Shown piece after piece: positions 52,582 through 62,800 of a stretch of DNA of 64,000 bases (position 1 is the first letter of the stretch; each line of letters opens with the position of its first letter). Where the stretch lies: contig CAKMXJ010000004.1 of assembly GCA_928724745.1 (NCBI GenBank), positions 1,054,001 through 1,118,000 on the forward strand, in the 5' to 3' direction. The stretch comes from Anthracocystis setariae (taxonomy: Eukaryota > Basidiomycota > Ustilaginomycetes > Ustilaginales > Ustilaginaceae). The notes under the pieces were generated by a model. That model ran no database searches. It had not been told where the DNA came from and was given only the letters and a program-made list of their open reading frames with translations. Made by a program: the position numbers and the translations under genes.

Positions 52582-53122
52582 TTACTCGGTGATTTTGGCG
52601 AGGATCTCAGAGTCACGGATGAGTAGGTACTCGTCGTCGCCGACCTTGATCGAGTTGCCGCCCCAGCTAGGGAGGAGGACCTTGTCGCCAGACTTGACCG
52701 AGGTAGGGATGATCTTGCCATCCTTGTCGGGAGCGCCGGGGCCAGTGGCGATGACGGAAGCCTCGGGAAGAGGGGAGGAGGCGGCAGAGGAAGGGAGGAA
52801 GAGACCGGAAGAGGTCTTGGTCTCAGGCTTGAAGCGCTGGACGAGAACGCGGTCAAGCAGAGGGACGACCGACTTGATCGAGCGGATAGTGGATTGAGTG
52901 GCCTGTTTCGAATGCAAGCCAGATGGCGAGACGATGGGCAAGACGACGAGAGAATCGGATAAAAGGGGCAGGCGGCGGGCGGTAAACAAGATCGGCATGA
53001 GTCAGTATGTGCGTGTGCCTGCGAAAGGTGACGAGGGATTGGATAGGACATGGCAAAATGAGTGCTCCCAGTCGTGAGAGGCACAGTCGATGCGATATCA
53101 GCTTAGTCGTAATACGTACCAT
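52582..53122 (-). CDS. HSP10: Mitochondrial co-chaperonin Hsp10 (Cpn10), two exons
   Basis: The 107-residue protein forms the heptameric lid of mitochondrial Hsp60. Exon 1 contributes only the ATG (53122-53120), followed directly by the GTACGT donor. The intron is 53119-52903 (217 nt, ending AAACAG). Exon 2 (52902-52582) starts ATQSTIRSIKSVVPLLDRVLVQR and is in frame throughout. Motifs are those of GroES/Hsp10: PLLDRVLVQR, the mobile loop KTSSGLFLP, PGAPDKDGK and the C-terminal DKVLLPSWGG...YLLIRDSEILAKI. It stands head to head with HSP60, its partner, across 1.09 kb. An unspliced reading would lack a proper start, so the short first exon is well supported. Confidence 0.93.
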
Positions 53123-54213
53123 TGTGATAGATGCTACGGAAGATGGTGGTTCGGAAACAAGGTTACGATGAAAGTAGAGTGAGATGTTGGAGCAAGACAA
53201 GAGCTGCAATGGAGCCGGTTATACTGGACAGAAGAAGAAGAAGAAGAAGAAGTTGTGATACTCTCAACAACGCCTTGATCGAAATTCAGCTCGGAACGCG
53301 GAGGTCAGTCATAGCCGCCTTACTACCAACCCGAACGAACATTTCCATGCTGACGCTCACTTTGTCCACAACCACAACCACAACATCAACTTTGATTCGA
53401 TTTCTGGATCCACATGTGTGAAAAATCAAAGTTGCCCCTCTGCAAGACTGGCAAAGCGTACCTACAAGCAAAATGCTTAAACGTTGTTGTAACTATCACT
53501 GGCTGGTGAGTAACAGTCTGGAATCTTCCAGAGCCACCAGTGCAGCCCGCTAACCCCGCCATGCAACTCTCGTGTGGAGAAAATCGGGCAAAACCGTGAT
53601 CGAATAGACGGTTGGCAGCAGTTCAGTAGCCAGCCAATAATAAAATTAAAAAAAAAAAAATGAAAAAAGAGAGGGAAAAAAAATGTCAAGAAGATGAGAA
53701 GAAAATCACAGAAGGCTGCAGAACAAAGCCGAACATGCACAACAGAAAGGGAAGAAAAAAAAAAAAAGGTGCACTCGCCGTCAGTCAGAAGAAGCAGAGT
53801 AAAATGACCAAAAATGAGAAAGTCCATTTTACTGCTCTATTGGAGTGGAGTGCGGCGGCTGAGTTTGAGAAGAAACGTCGACGTTTTTTTTTCTAAATAG
53901 GAAATCTGCAAGATCCATCAACTGACTCGCAGCCAGCCGGCATCACACTGAGTCGAGTCGAGTTCAGTTCAGTTCAGTTTAGTTCAGTCGAATCGGGTCC
54001 TCTTTCGGCTTAAGCAGACAGAGACCAAAAGTCCGGCTACTTGGTGCCATATTGCTCTAAATTCCAACCTTTCTTCTTGCTCCCCTCTTACTTTGAACAT
54101 CGCATCCATCATCTTGTTCGACATTAATTCGTTTGTCGACCTCGCAGTCAAAGGAGGATCATACCCATCCACATCCCCTTTCTTCTAACACATCACACCC
54201 AACCTTTGTAACA
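53123..54213. promoter_or_regulatory. Shared divergent promoter region of HSP10 and HSP60
   Basis: 1091 bp separate the two chaperonin starts. A GAA microsatellite lies at 53231-53252 (HSP10 leader side), A-rich runs at about 53645-53770 and eight pentamers of the AGTTC/AGTCG type at 53951-53990. A heat-shock-element-like palindrome at 53517-53533 is listed separately. Co-regulation of both genes from this spacer is inference. Confidence 0.6.
53517..53533. promoter_or_regulatory. Candidate heat-shock element
   Basis: TCTGGAATCTTCCAGA is an inverted repeat with 7-bp arms around a TC centre, followed by G. Read as 5-bp modules it gives GAA, TTC and GAG with exact spacing (53521-53533), matching the nGAAnnTTCn rule for Hsf1 trimers. 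It lies about 395 bp upstream of HSP10 and 680 bp upstream of HSP60. Confidence 0.6.
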
Positions 54214-55041
54214 ATGTCTCTGTTGCGCACCGCCACTGCCCCGGCTCGCAAGGCCGCCTCCAACCAGGCTCGTAGCTTTTCCACCTCGCTCGTAGCCAAC
54301 GCCCACAAGGAAGTCAAGTTCTCCAACGATGGTCGTGCCGCCATGCTCAACGGTGTCAACCTCCTCGCCAACGCCGTTTCCGTCACTCTTGGTCCCAAGG
54401 GCCGAAACGTCATCATCGAGCAGCCCTTTGGTGGTCCCAAGATCACCAAGGACGGTGTCACCGTAGCCAAGTCCATCACCCTCAAGGACAAGTTCGAGAA
54501 CCTTGGCGCTCGTCTCGTTCAGGATGTCGCCAACAAGACCAACGAGGTTGCTGGTGACGGTACTACCACCGCCACTGTCCTCGCTCGCGCCATCTACGCC
54601 GAAGGTGTCAAGAACGTCGCTGCGGGCTGCAACCCCATGGATCTCCGACGTGGTGTCCAGGCCGGTGTTGATGCCGTCATCAAGTTCCTCGAGACCAACA
54701 AGCGCGATGTCACCACCTCCGCCGAAATCGCCCAGGTCGCTACCATCTCGGCCAACGGCGACAAGCACGTCGGTCAGCTCATTGCCACCGCCATGGAAAA
54801 AGTCGGCAAGGAAGGTGTCATCACCGTCAAGGAGGGCAGGACCCTGGACGACGAGATCGAGATCACCGAAGGTATGCGCTTCGACCGTGGTTACATCTCG
54901 CCATACTTTATCACCGACGTCAAGACCGCCAAGGTCGAGTTCGAGAAGCCCCTCATCCTCCTCTCCGAGAAGAAGATCTCGGCTCTCCAAGACATCCTCC
55001 CTTCGCTTGAGGCTGCTGCTCAGGCTCGTCGTCCCCTTCTC

Positions 55042-55076
<35 letters not shown>

Positions 55077-55962
55077 CGCCTGTATCCTCAACAAGCTCCG
55101 TGGTCAGCTCCAGGTCGCTGCCGTCAAGGCTCCCGGCTTCGGTGACAACCGTAAGAGCATCCTTGGCGACCTCGGTATCTTGACCGGTGCCCAGGTTTTC
55201 TCGGACGAGCTCGAGACCAAGCTCGACCGTGCCACCCCCGACATGCTCGGTACCACCGGTGCCGTCACCATCACCAAGGAGGACACCATCTTCCTCAACG
55301 GTGAGGGCGACAAGGACCGCATCGCTCAACGTTGCGAGCAGATCCGTGCCGCCATCAACGACTCGACCACCTCCGAATACGACCGAACCAAGCTCCAGGA
55401 GCGTCTCGCCAAGCTCTCCGGTGGTGTTGCTGTCATCAAGGTCGGTGGCTCGTCCGAGGTCGAGGTCGGCGAGAAGAAGGATCGATACGATGACGCCCTC
55501 TGCGCCACTCGTGCCGCCGTCGAGGCTGGTGTTCTGCCCGGTGGTGGTGTGGCTCTTCTCAAGGCTTCGCTCGCTCTCAACGACGTTGCCACTGCCAACT
55601 TTGACCAGCAGCTTGGTCTTTCCATGCTCAAGGCTGCCCTCACCCGCCCTGCCCGCACCATTGTCGAGAACGCTGGTGAGGAGGGTTCGGTTGTTGTCGG
55701 CCGTCTGCTCGAGAAGCCCGGCGAGTTCACCTACGGTTACGACGCCAGCGTGGGCGAGTACAAGGACATGATTGCTGCTGGTATCCTGGACCCCTTGAAG
55801 GTGGTCAAGACTGCTCTCCAGGATGCTTCGGGTGTGGCTTCGTTGCTGACTACCAGCGAGTGCTGCATTGTTGAGGCTCCTGAGGAGAAGGGTCCTGGCG
55901 TTGGCGGCATGGGTGGTGGCATGGGTGGTGGCATGGGTGGAATGCCTGGCATGGGCTTTTAA
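54214..55962 (+). CDS. HSP60: Mitochondrial chaperonin Hsp60
   Basis: The 582-residue group I chaperonin folds imported matrix proteins. Residues 1 to about 36 are a typical presequence (basic, Ser/Ala-rich, no acids), and the mature part begins near [15 protein letters not shown]. The ATP-binding [21 protein letters not shown] and GGGVALLKA motifs are present, as are the apical-domain segments. It ends in the Gly-Gly-Met repeat tail ([18 protein letters not shown]). Length equals fungal Hsp60s (about 570-580). The ATG at 54214 (AACAATGTC) is used; the frame opens 27 codons earlier at TTG. It is a single exon, with a strongly biased codon choice (C-ending codons) consistent with high expression. 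It is divergent from its cofactor HSP10. Confidence 0.97.
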
Positions 55963-56685
55963 GCGGGGTCATGGGCTTCTAAACGAGTCCGTATCATCCT
56001 TCTGCTGCAATCGATCCCATCTTGCCCCCCCAAAAAAGGTGATTAGACACCACATACAGTATTTGCATTCCACCTCGCCATGAGTCCCAACCGACCAAAC
56101 CTTTTTCACATGTGTATTTCAATAGTATTCCCGTTTTCTCTTTTCCTCCAAAGGTCTGGCTGGCTTCCTGGCTCTGGTTTCTTGGTCATCCACCGCTCAA
56201 CACCCTGGCTTTTGTTGCATCGGGCAATGTCAATGTCGTAACTCAGTATTCGGCTTTCGTGTGAGTTGTACATTGAGATGATGGTTGTGGAGACTGAGGG
56301 CGGATGAGGTTTTTGAGTCATTTCTTTGGCTCAAGCGAGTCGTTTGTCTTTTCCTACTCCCTTTCTCTCTTTGGTGCCTCTGTTCGCTGTCTTGCTATCG
56401 TAGGAATGTTGGTGCTCGAGCAAGGTCAGGAAGAACTGCAACTGCACCGACCAAAAAAAAAACCCTCCACATCCGAATCCCGAACCAAAATTCTGACAGC
56501 TGGAGAAGAAGCGCTCACAGACCCCACACCCGCCTTCTCATGCCTCATGATCATCATCCTCGTCACTGAACCTTGCCTCGAATTTTCGCCCGCTGCAAGG
56601 AACTCTTCAATCAGACGATTCAGCTCAGACACTATCCAGAATAGTCATCAAAACCTTGGATAGCCCGACGATCTGACAAGACAAG
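55963..56685. other. Intergenic region between HSP60 and MAGO
   Basis: 723 bp between two plus-strand genes. It should contain the HSP60 3' untranslated region and MAGO promoter. Short open frames (for example 56304-56663) show no domain. A small run of A lies at about 56453-56462. Confidence 0.4.
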
Positions 56686-57536
56686 ATGTCGGACTTCTAC
56701 GTTCGATACTAGTAAGTCTTGCCGATAGTCCGACACCGAATGCTTGTTCCGGCTGACGAACGTAGACCGAGCTGACATCAAGCCTCGCCCTTGCCTCTGT
56801 GTTCGAACAATGCAGTGTTGGTCATCAAGGCCGTCATGGACACGAGTTTCTCGAATTCGAATACTCCCGCGGCCGCTTGCGCTACGCTAACAATTCCAAC
56901 TATCGAAACGACAGTCTGATTCGTAAAGAAAGTAAGCATCTTGTTCTCATCACAACCACTCCCTCCTGTGCAGAAATTTGCTGACACTTGTCGTCGGTGT
57001 CGTGCCGAAAACAGTGTGGATTAGTCCTCTGATGGTGGATGAATTGAGGAGGATCGTGGAGGATAGCGAGATCATCAGGGAGGACGATGCAAAGTGGCCA
57101 AAGAAGAACTCGACCGGCAGACAAGAGCTCGAAGTCAGGTTAGGGAAAGAGCACATTTCATTCGAGGTAAGTCAGCTAGCTCGCCATGCCGCTTTCCTTG
57201 TCCTTTGAGGTTGGCGAATTGAAATTGATCGATGCGTATTTGTCTCCTTTCAACAATGGATGGGTGGCGGCGGGCAACAGACGGCAAAGATCGGATCGCT
57301 AGTGGATGTACAAGATAGCGAAGACCCAGATGGATTGAGAGTCATGTACTACTTGGTTCAGGATCTCAAGGTATGTAGCAGCGCCCGGCAACAAGGGCAC
57401 CTACGTACAAAATCGCATTGATGCTGACACCCGCTCAAACCCTTTTCCCCGGTGTTTTGTTGTCAACGTGGTCGGACGATAGTGCTTGATCTTCAGCCTT
57501 ATTTCGCTGCATTTCAAGATCAAGCCGATTGCCTGA
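56686..57536 (+). CDS. MAGO: Mago nashi, exon-junction-complex core subunit, five exons
   Basis: The 145-residue protein pairs with Y14 and eIF4A3 in the exon junction complex. Exons: 56686-56711, 56816-56931, 57015-57166, 57281-57370, 57483-57536; introns are 104, 83, 114 and 112 nt, all GT...AG with GTAAGT, GTAAGC, GTAAGT and GTATGT donors. The spliced product begins [25 protein letters not shown] and continues [54 protein letters not shown] and ends [14 protein letters not shown]. Length and motifs match human MAGOH (146) almost end to end, so the joins are secure. Splice phases are 2, 1, 0 and 0 in order. No single long open frame covers it. It is the most intron-rich gene in this window. 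Confidence 0.95.
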
Positions 57537-58847
57537 ATCACCATCATGATCCCAGTTCCTCCGCTTGCTGCCTCTGTTCAAGCCTTCGCCTGTATGTTCT
57601 GTACAACAGCCCTTATCTGTACTTTTAGACGCTTCCATAATCAAGTCGAGAAACACATATCACGCCTTCTGTATGGGCACGGCCTCTGTCTCGTCCATTC
57701 CGGACACTATGTATATGAAGTGAAAGTTTGCAATGCAGCTGGTGTTTGCATGGAAGGAAGGAAGAAAGGAAGCAGCCGAGGGTTACATACATAATTCGTC
57801 AACAAAATGCGCACCAAAATAGGGCACAATAAATGGCCGGCAGTCATCCAGTACAGTACAGTACAATACAGTATATTGAATGGTACCGAAGCACCTCGCA
57901 CTTGGCACTTACATGCTCTTAAAACCTCTCGCTATCGGCAACATGAAGTACTCAAAACAGTGTCTGTGAATCAATTCTTAGAGAGAATCGAAGCAAGTCC
58001 TAGTGGGGTTGGGGTAGAATCACCGATTGAGGAGGCTCATCGCCGATATGAAGCCATTATGGGGTGTTTTTTTTTTTTTTTTTTTTTTTTTTGGGCTGGC
58101 CCCTGCGTTATCTCCACGCGCGACGCGTCGCTAGCATCGGATGTGATTTTACAGAGGTGGGAGGTCTGAACCGACCGAAAACACAACAATAACAAAAGAA
58201 AGAATGGGCAGGCAGGCACGCATGCGATCCGTGTTTGCCTGCTTGGCCCCCTTCGCCTTGCAAGATCACAATCACAATTTCGAGCGGCGATGGCCCTTTT
58301 GCCCCCCTCTCCCCCCCACAATCTTTCTCTGTTGCCTGTTCTGTTTCAATACTCTCCTTGTTTCCATTTGCTCCACGTCTCTTCAGCAGTTGATACATGC
58401 TCTTTATTGTGCAGTATGCTAGAGTGGTATGATCGACAAGGACGAGGGCACGTTCGGTCTGTGGGTACTGTGTGTATACGGGCAAAGTGTGAGAAGCTCA
58501 GGAATCTTGCGGGCGCACGCACACGCACGCACGCACGCAGACAGGCAGGCCGGCTGCCAGAAAAGATCAAGTTTTGGGTTGGGTTGGCTGCGAAAGGCAC
58601 GGGCAAAGTCGAAAAGCGACCCCAATTTGAAATGGCAGAGTTGAAATGGCAGAGAATGTCAAGCGTTTTGGAATTAGAAAATTCAAACAATGCTATCGTC
58701 CCCCGGCGGAGCGCGTGTGTGTGTGTGCTTTGTTTTCGATTCGAATTGGAATGGATTCAAAGTGGCTTGAGCTGATACAGAGATAGAAACAGAGAGACAG
58801 AGAGAGAGAGAGGCGAGAGAAAGAGGGCGACGAGAACAACACTTTCC
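57537..58847. repeat. Gene-free region with simple repeats
   Basis: 1.3 kb between MAGO and the retrotransposon. It holds CAGTA-type pentamers at about 57848-57878, a run of about 26 T at 58067-58092, GGCAGGCAC units near 58205, CGCA-type units at about 58512-58550, GT units near 58708-58720 and GA units near 58788-58815. No coding potential was recognised. Confidence 0.6.
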
Positions 58848-58910
58848 TGTTGGATTCGCCTTACGAATCAGCTTTTCATCTCGCAATCGGGTACATCACA
58901 TATCGGCACA

Positions 58911-58932
58911 CAACACTCAGTAATGAGTGTTG
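58911..58932. repeat. Palindrome copy 1 (LTR)
   Basis: 22-nt unit with perfect 9-bp arms CAACACTCA and TGAGTGTTG around the loop GTAA. Confidence 0.85.
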
Positions 58933-59047
58933 CACACGCGACGGCGAATGTCGAGACACCGGTCTCAATGTTCACCGGGCGGATTTAGACATTTTTCCGT
59001 ACCCACACGACACCCGGCAGTACTCCCATTGGTCCGTCAACGGGTCT

Positions 59048-59069
59048 CAACATTCGATACTAAATGTTG
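59048..59069. repeat. Palindrome copy 2 (LTR)
   Basis: 22-nt unit with arms CAACATT and AATGTTG. Pairing extends outward to 11 bp (GTCTCAACATT at 59044, partner ending 59073), with an 8-nt loop. Confidence 0.85.
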
Positions 59070-59283
59070 AGACTGCTCGACGAATCATTAACCTCAACTA
59101 TGAACCCACACACTCATCGCCCAATGATAGGACCGCATTGGAAGGATGGCAAACCGGTCTGCCCCGAATGGAACCTTCTGCCCAGCATGGAAGAGGAGAG
59201 AAGGACGGGCGGACGAGATCCGAACCAATCATGACTGAGGTACGAGACTCAGTAAGCGGAATAAAGGCTCACACGATGAGGAG

Positions 59284-59305
59284 AGACGCTCGATAATGAG
59301 TGTTG
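59284..59305. repeat. Palindrome relic 3 (LTR)
   Basis: The right half AATGAGTGTTG is identical to copy 1; the left half is decayed to AGACGCTCGAT, so pairing is weak. Confidence 0.5.
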
Positions 59306-59405
59306 GGGACACAGAGGTAGGACAGGGTAGTCACTATAGGGAACGCATAGGACGTATGGCGAAGATGAAGATACCCTCGCTGTGCGTGTTAGTATCAAGA
59401 CATAT

Positions 59406-59414
59406 GTATATAAG
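59406..59414 (+). promoter_or_regulatory. TATA box in LTR
   Basis: TATATAAGA fits a eukaryotic TATA element. It lies about 390 bp before the first gag ATG and about 560 bp from the assumed LTR start, a normal position for the U3/R junction. Confidence 0.55.
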
Positions 59415-59498
59415 ACTCGGGACCAGAACCCGAGAGAGTGAATAGAATCATCGAATCACTACCTTACTTATCAACTTATAAGATCTGACGACTAGCAT

Positions 59499-59520
59499 CA
59501 ACATCCGATATTGGATGTTG
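59499..59520. repeat. Palindrome copy 4 (LTR)
   Basis: 22-nt unit with arms CAACATCC and GGATGTTG around GATATT. Pairing extends to 10 bp with the flanking AT. Both arms carry matched changes relative to other copies. Confidence 0.85.
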
Positions 59521-59694
59521 ATCTTCCTCGTTCAAATCCTTCGAAGCTTCTAACCGCTGCGCCCCGTTCAATATCGATATTGTCCTAGCACTACTAAGTC
59601 ACAGACATCAAACTCTGTGATAGTTCGAGCACGGACTTAACGACTCACGACACTCTCCCAAGATCGCAACTTAGGAAATAGGATATCGGATGTC

Positions 59695-59716
59695 AAACAT
59701 CCATTACCGAGTGTTG
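59695..59716. repeat. Palindrome relic 5 (LTR/leader)
   Basis: Left half AAACATCCATT, right half ACCGAGTGTTG. Arms no longer pair fully. A second small hairpin (GGATGT, CAA, ACATCC) overlaps its left edge at 59688-59702. Confidence 0.6.
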
Positions 59717-59790
59717 TAAGTTGTATCTAACATTGGATAAACTAACGCCGCGATAGCTACTTCGCATCGATTGACTTTCAGAACATAATA

Positions 59791-59807
59791 GGTTATGAGC
59801 CCAACGC
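59791..59807 (+). other. Predicted minus-strand primer-binding site (initiator tRNA-Met anticodon arm)
   Basis: GGTTATGAGCCCAACGC lies directly after the LTR-like region. Its first 12 bases are the exact complement of GGGCTCATAACC, the anticodon stem-loop of fungal initiator tRNA-Met. Drosophila copia and Ty5 use the same internal, half-tRNA priming site. The last five bases would pair if the host initiator tRNA stem reads GCGTT; that is a prediction. Confidence 0.7.
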
Positions 59808-62800
59808 CTGACGGAAACTCTGAAGGTACCTACCGAGGAACTTGCTCAAGATCACGTCCCCTCGATTCGATCGCTGAAACTATCAGCAGGGACACACAAG
59901 ACACCAACGAATTCGACAACTCATTACTGAGTGTCGCCAACGTAACCACAAATATCAACACCCCTCGCAACTCGCCGACACCCGGATCTGTGTTCACAAT
60001 GACGGAATCGAATGCATCGCAAAACCACCTGCGACTACCGAAACTCGAACAAGCCAAAGACTACTACACATGGAAAGATAAATGTATCGATGTATTGATG
60101 CAAAAGGGAATACGGGTGTACGGAATCGTCAGAGGGACTTTACCCCGACCATCAGAAGACGACATCACATATGGAGATTGGCTGAACGCAAACCTGACCG
60201 CATGCGGCATGCTCAGAAGTAGCTTATCGAACGACATCAAGCACACCATCAATGATCTCGAGGACGCTCACCAGATATGGACGACACTCGAGGATCGATT
60301 TGCCAAATCCATGAAGTGGCAGCTCGAAGAGATGGAGACGGAATTCAACAGCCTAAGGCAAGACAGACGAACCATCGACGGCTTCGTCGGTCGCATCAAT
60401 CAACTCGCAGATCACCTCATGCTTGCTGGATATACCATTACCTTCCACAAGAAGTACAGTATCCTAATGAAAGGACTACGGAAGGAATACGAGAACATAG
60501 CGGCTCAGATCAAAGAAACGTACCGAGCTCGCCGAGAACAAGGACAGATGATCATACACAGGATTGGGAACGAAAACAAAATGTTCACTGTCGCAAGTCA
60601 GACCATCGACGAGAAAGTCGAGCTCGACTCCATCGTCACTAGGCTCAGGAGTGAAGAACTACGCTTGGGACTCAACAACCATGGACTGGAAAGCAAACAC
60701 AAGAACAACTCTTCGGCATACTACGCGAGTGATGGGAACAAGAAGGGAAAGAAGAACACTCAGCGTCCAATGTCCAAGAGTAAGAAGAAGGTCCCTATTG
60801 AACAAATGACTTGTTACAATTGCCAACAAAAGGGGCACTTGTCAAGGAACTGCAATAACCCAAAGGTAGACCGGCCAGGGTCAAACATTCAGAACCGAGT
60901 CGGGGGATCCAATAATCCAGGGTCAAACACTCAGAACCGAGTCCAGGGACCCAATAATGAGAACGCGTACTCAATTACCGACTCAACACATCCCCGAACG
61001 ACGATGTGGCTCATGGACTCGGGTGCGAGCAGACACATCTGCTGTAACAAAGATCTCTTCTCGGATCTTCACATTGGCGTCTCAATGAAACCAATCTGGG
61101 TTGCAAACGATGTCCCAGTCAAGATCGAGGGACTCGGTACTGTAGAAATGGAAGTCAACGTAGGGAACGGGTTAACCAATAGGATCACCCTCACCAACGT
61201 TGCCTACATACCATCTTTCAGCGTCAATTTGCTATCGACTGGAATCATGCGAAGGAAAGTCAGAATTACGACGACTGACAAGCAAACGATCGCCCAAACT
61301 AGGAGCGGAAGAGTCACCTGCAGAGGTGTACATATCGGACCGCTCACATACGTCGACCAAGTCGGTATAGACTTCGCCGGACTTGCCGCTGATCACAGCA
61401 CCAAGGCCGACGACTGGCACAAACGCCTCGGACATCCAGGAAAACAACGCCTTGAAGAGATTGCCAAATCAGTCCCCGGAATGACTATCGACACGCGAAA
61501 GTCACAATCCAAGTGCGAAACCTGCGAAGTGGGTAAATCATCCAAGCTGCCTTTCCAACACTCAGTACTGAGTGTTGACACCCCACTTCAGCTTGTACAC
61601 TCCGACGTCAAGGGTCCGATCCCAGATGAGACTCCACAAGGCCATCGGTTCGCAGTCACATTCATCGACGATTGTACCCGATTCACAATGGTTTATCTCA
61701 TTTCTCGCAAGAGTGAAGTCTTTGGATGCCTGCAAGAGTACAAGACAGTCATGGAAAAGCAAACTGGCAATCAGATGAAACGACTCCGTACTGACAATGG
61801 AGGGGAGTACACGAGTAACGAGATGGCAGACTATCTTGGCCGACACGGCATACTGCACGAACGGACATCACCGTTCGCCCCCGAGCAGAATGGTGTCGCG
61901 GAGAGAATGAATCGAACGCTCTTCAACATAGTACGTTGCATCATGATTCAGTCAAGCGTCCCAGACACCATGTGGGGTGACGCACTTCTGCATGCTGTAT
62001 ACCTCAACAATCGGTTACCAACAAAAGGAAACGGCATGAAGACACCATACGAAGCGCTATATGGTAGACCTACGGACTTGACTATGGTACGCACCTTCGG
62101 ATGTGCAGCTTTTGCCCATATTCCCGCCGAAAAACGAACCACTTTGGACAATCGAGCTGTGCCTTGCGTATACCTCGGTGTGACACCAGGAACCAAGGCT
62201 TACAAGCTATACGATAAGGACGAATGTCAATACCTGACACAGGTTCACTGCACCTTCGACGAGACCTCATTTCCCTTCGCTGGGATTCGCGAATCAGACG
62301 CAAGATTACCAACATCCAGTGACGAATACGACAATCCAGTACTGAATGTTGAAGATTCACCCACCGAAACAGGCACCAACAACACAGATGTCGCAACCCT
62401 CAACGAGATCCCTGAACGCAACACTTTGCCTTACCTAACCCCAGAAGAACGCGCGCAAGGGATAGCGACTCCCCCTGGGTCACCGCCGGGATCGCCAAGA
62501 CTCCAGGCCAACGCGGTACGAGAAATCGTCGACGAGTTAGAACATTCAGTATCGGATGTTGAAGCCACCAATCCAGTTGGCCAACTCGACGATGAACCTC
62601 GCACAATCGCTCAAGCGTATCGAAGACCAGATTGGAACTTGTGGAAAGAAGCAATCGATAAAGAACTTCTGTCGCACAAAGACAACAACACATGGACGAT
62701 GACCAAACCACCATCTGGATCCAACATCATCGGTAGCCGATGGGTCTTCAAGATTAAGAGAAAGTCAGATGGATCGATCGATAAGTACAAAGCAAGACTT

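Larger units (their letters stand above)
58848..59790 (+). repeat. Putative 5' LTR (boundaries approximate)
   Basis: About 940 bp precede the primer-binding site. A TATA box (TATATAAGA) lies near 59406-59414, so transcription could start about 30 bp later, giving U3 on its left. The left edge TGTTGG and a right edge near AACA/AATA are estimates. Five copies or relics of the 22-nt palindrome family lie here. Confidence 0.55.

Noticed and set aside
54193..55329. 378-codon open frame on the minus strand
   Set aside because: Antisense to HSP60; Gly/Asp/Leu-rich complement of C-ending codons. Antisense frames to chaperonin genes are a known artefact.
58850..59296. 148-residue frame in the LTR
   Set aside because: It overlaps LTR palindromes and the promoter side of the element and starts at a weak position; no similarity recognised.
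59521..59545. tRNA-like TPsiC motif (GTTCAAATCC)
   Set aside because: No acceptor, D or anticodon stems could be placed around it.
59569..59582. CAATATCGATATTG as a palindrome family member
   Set aside because: It is a perfect 14-bp palindrome but lacks the family core and 22-nt length.
59599..59620. Inverted repeat TCACAGA ... TCTGTGA in the LTR
   Set aside because: It spans 22 nt like the family, but the arm sequence is different, so the shared length is probably chance.
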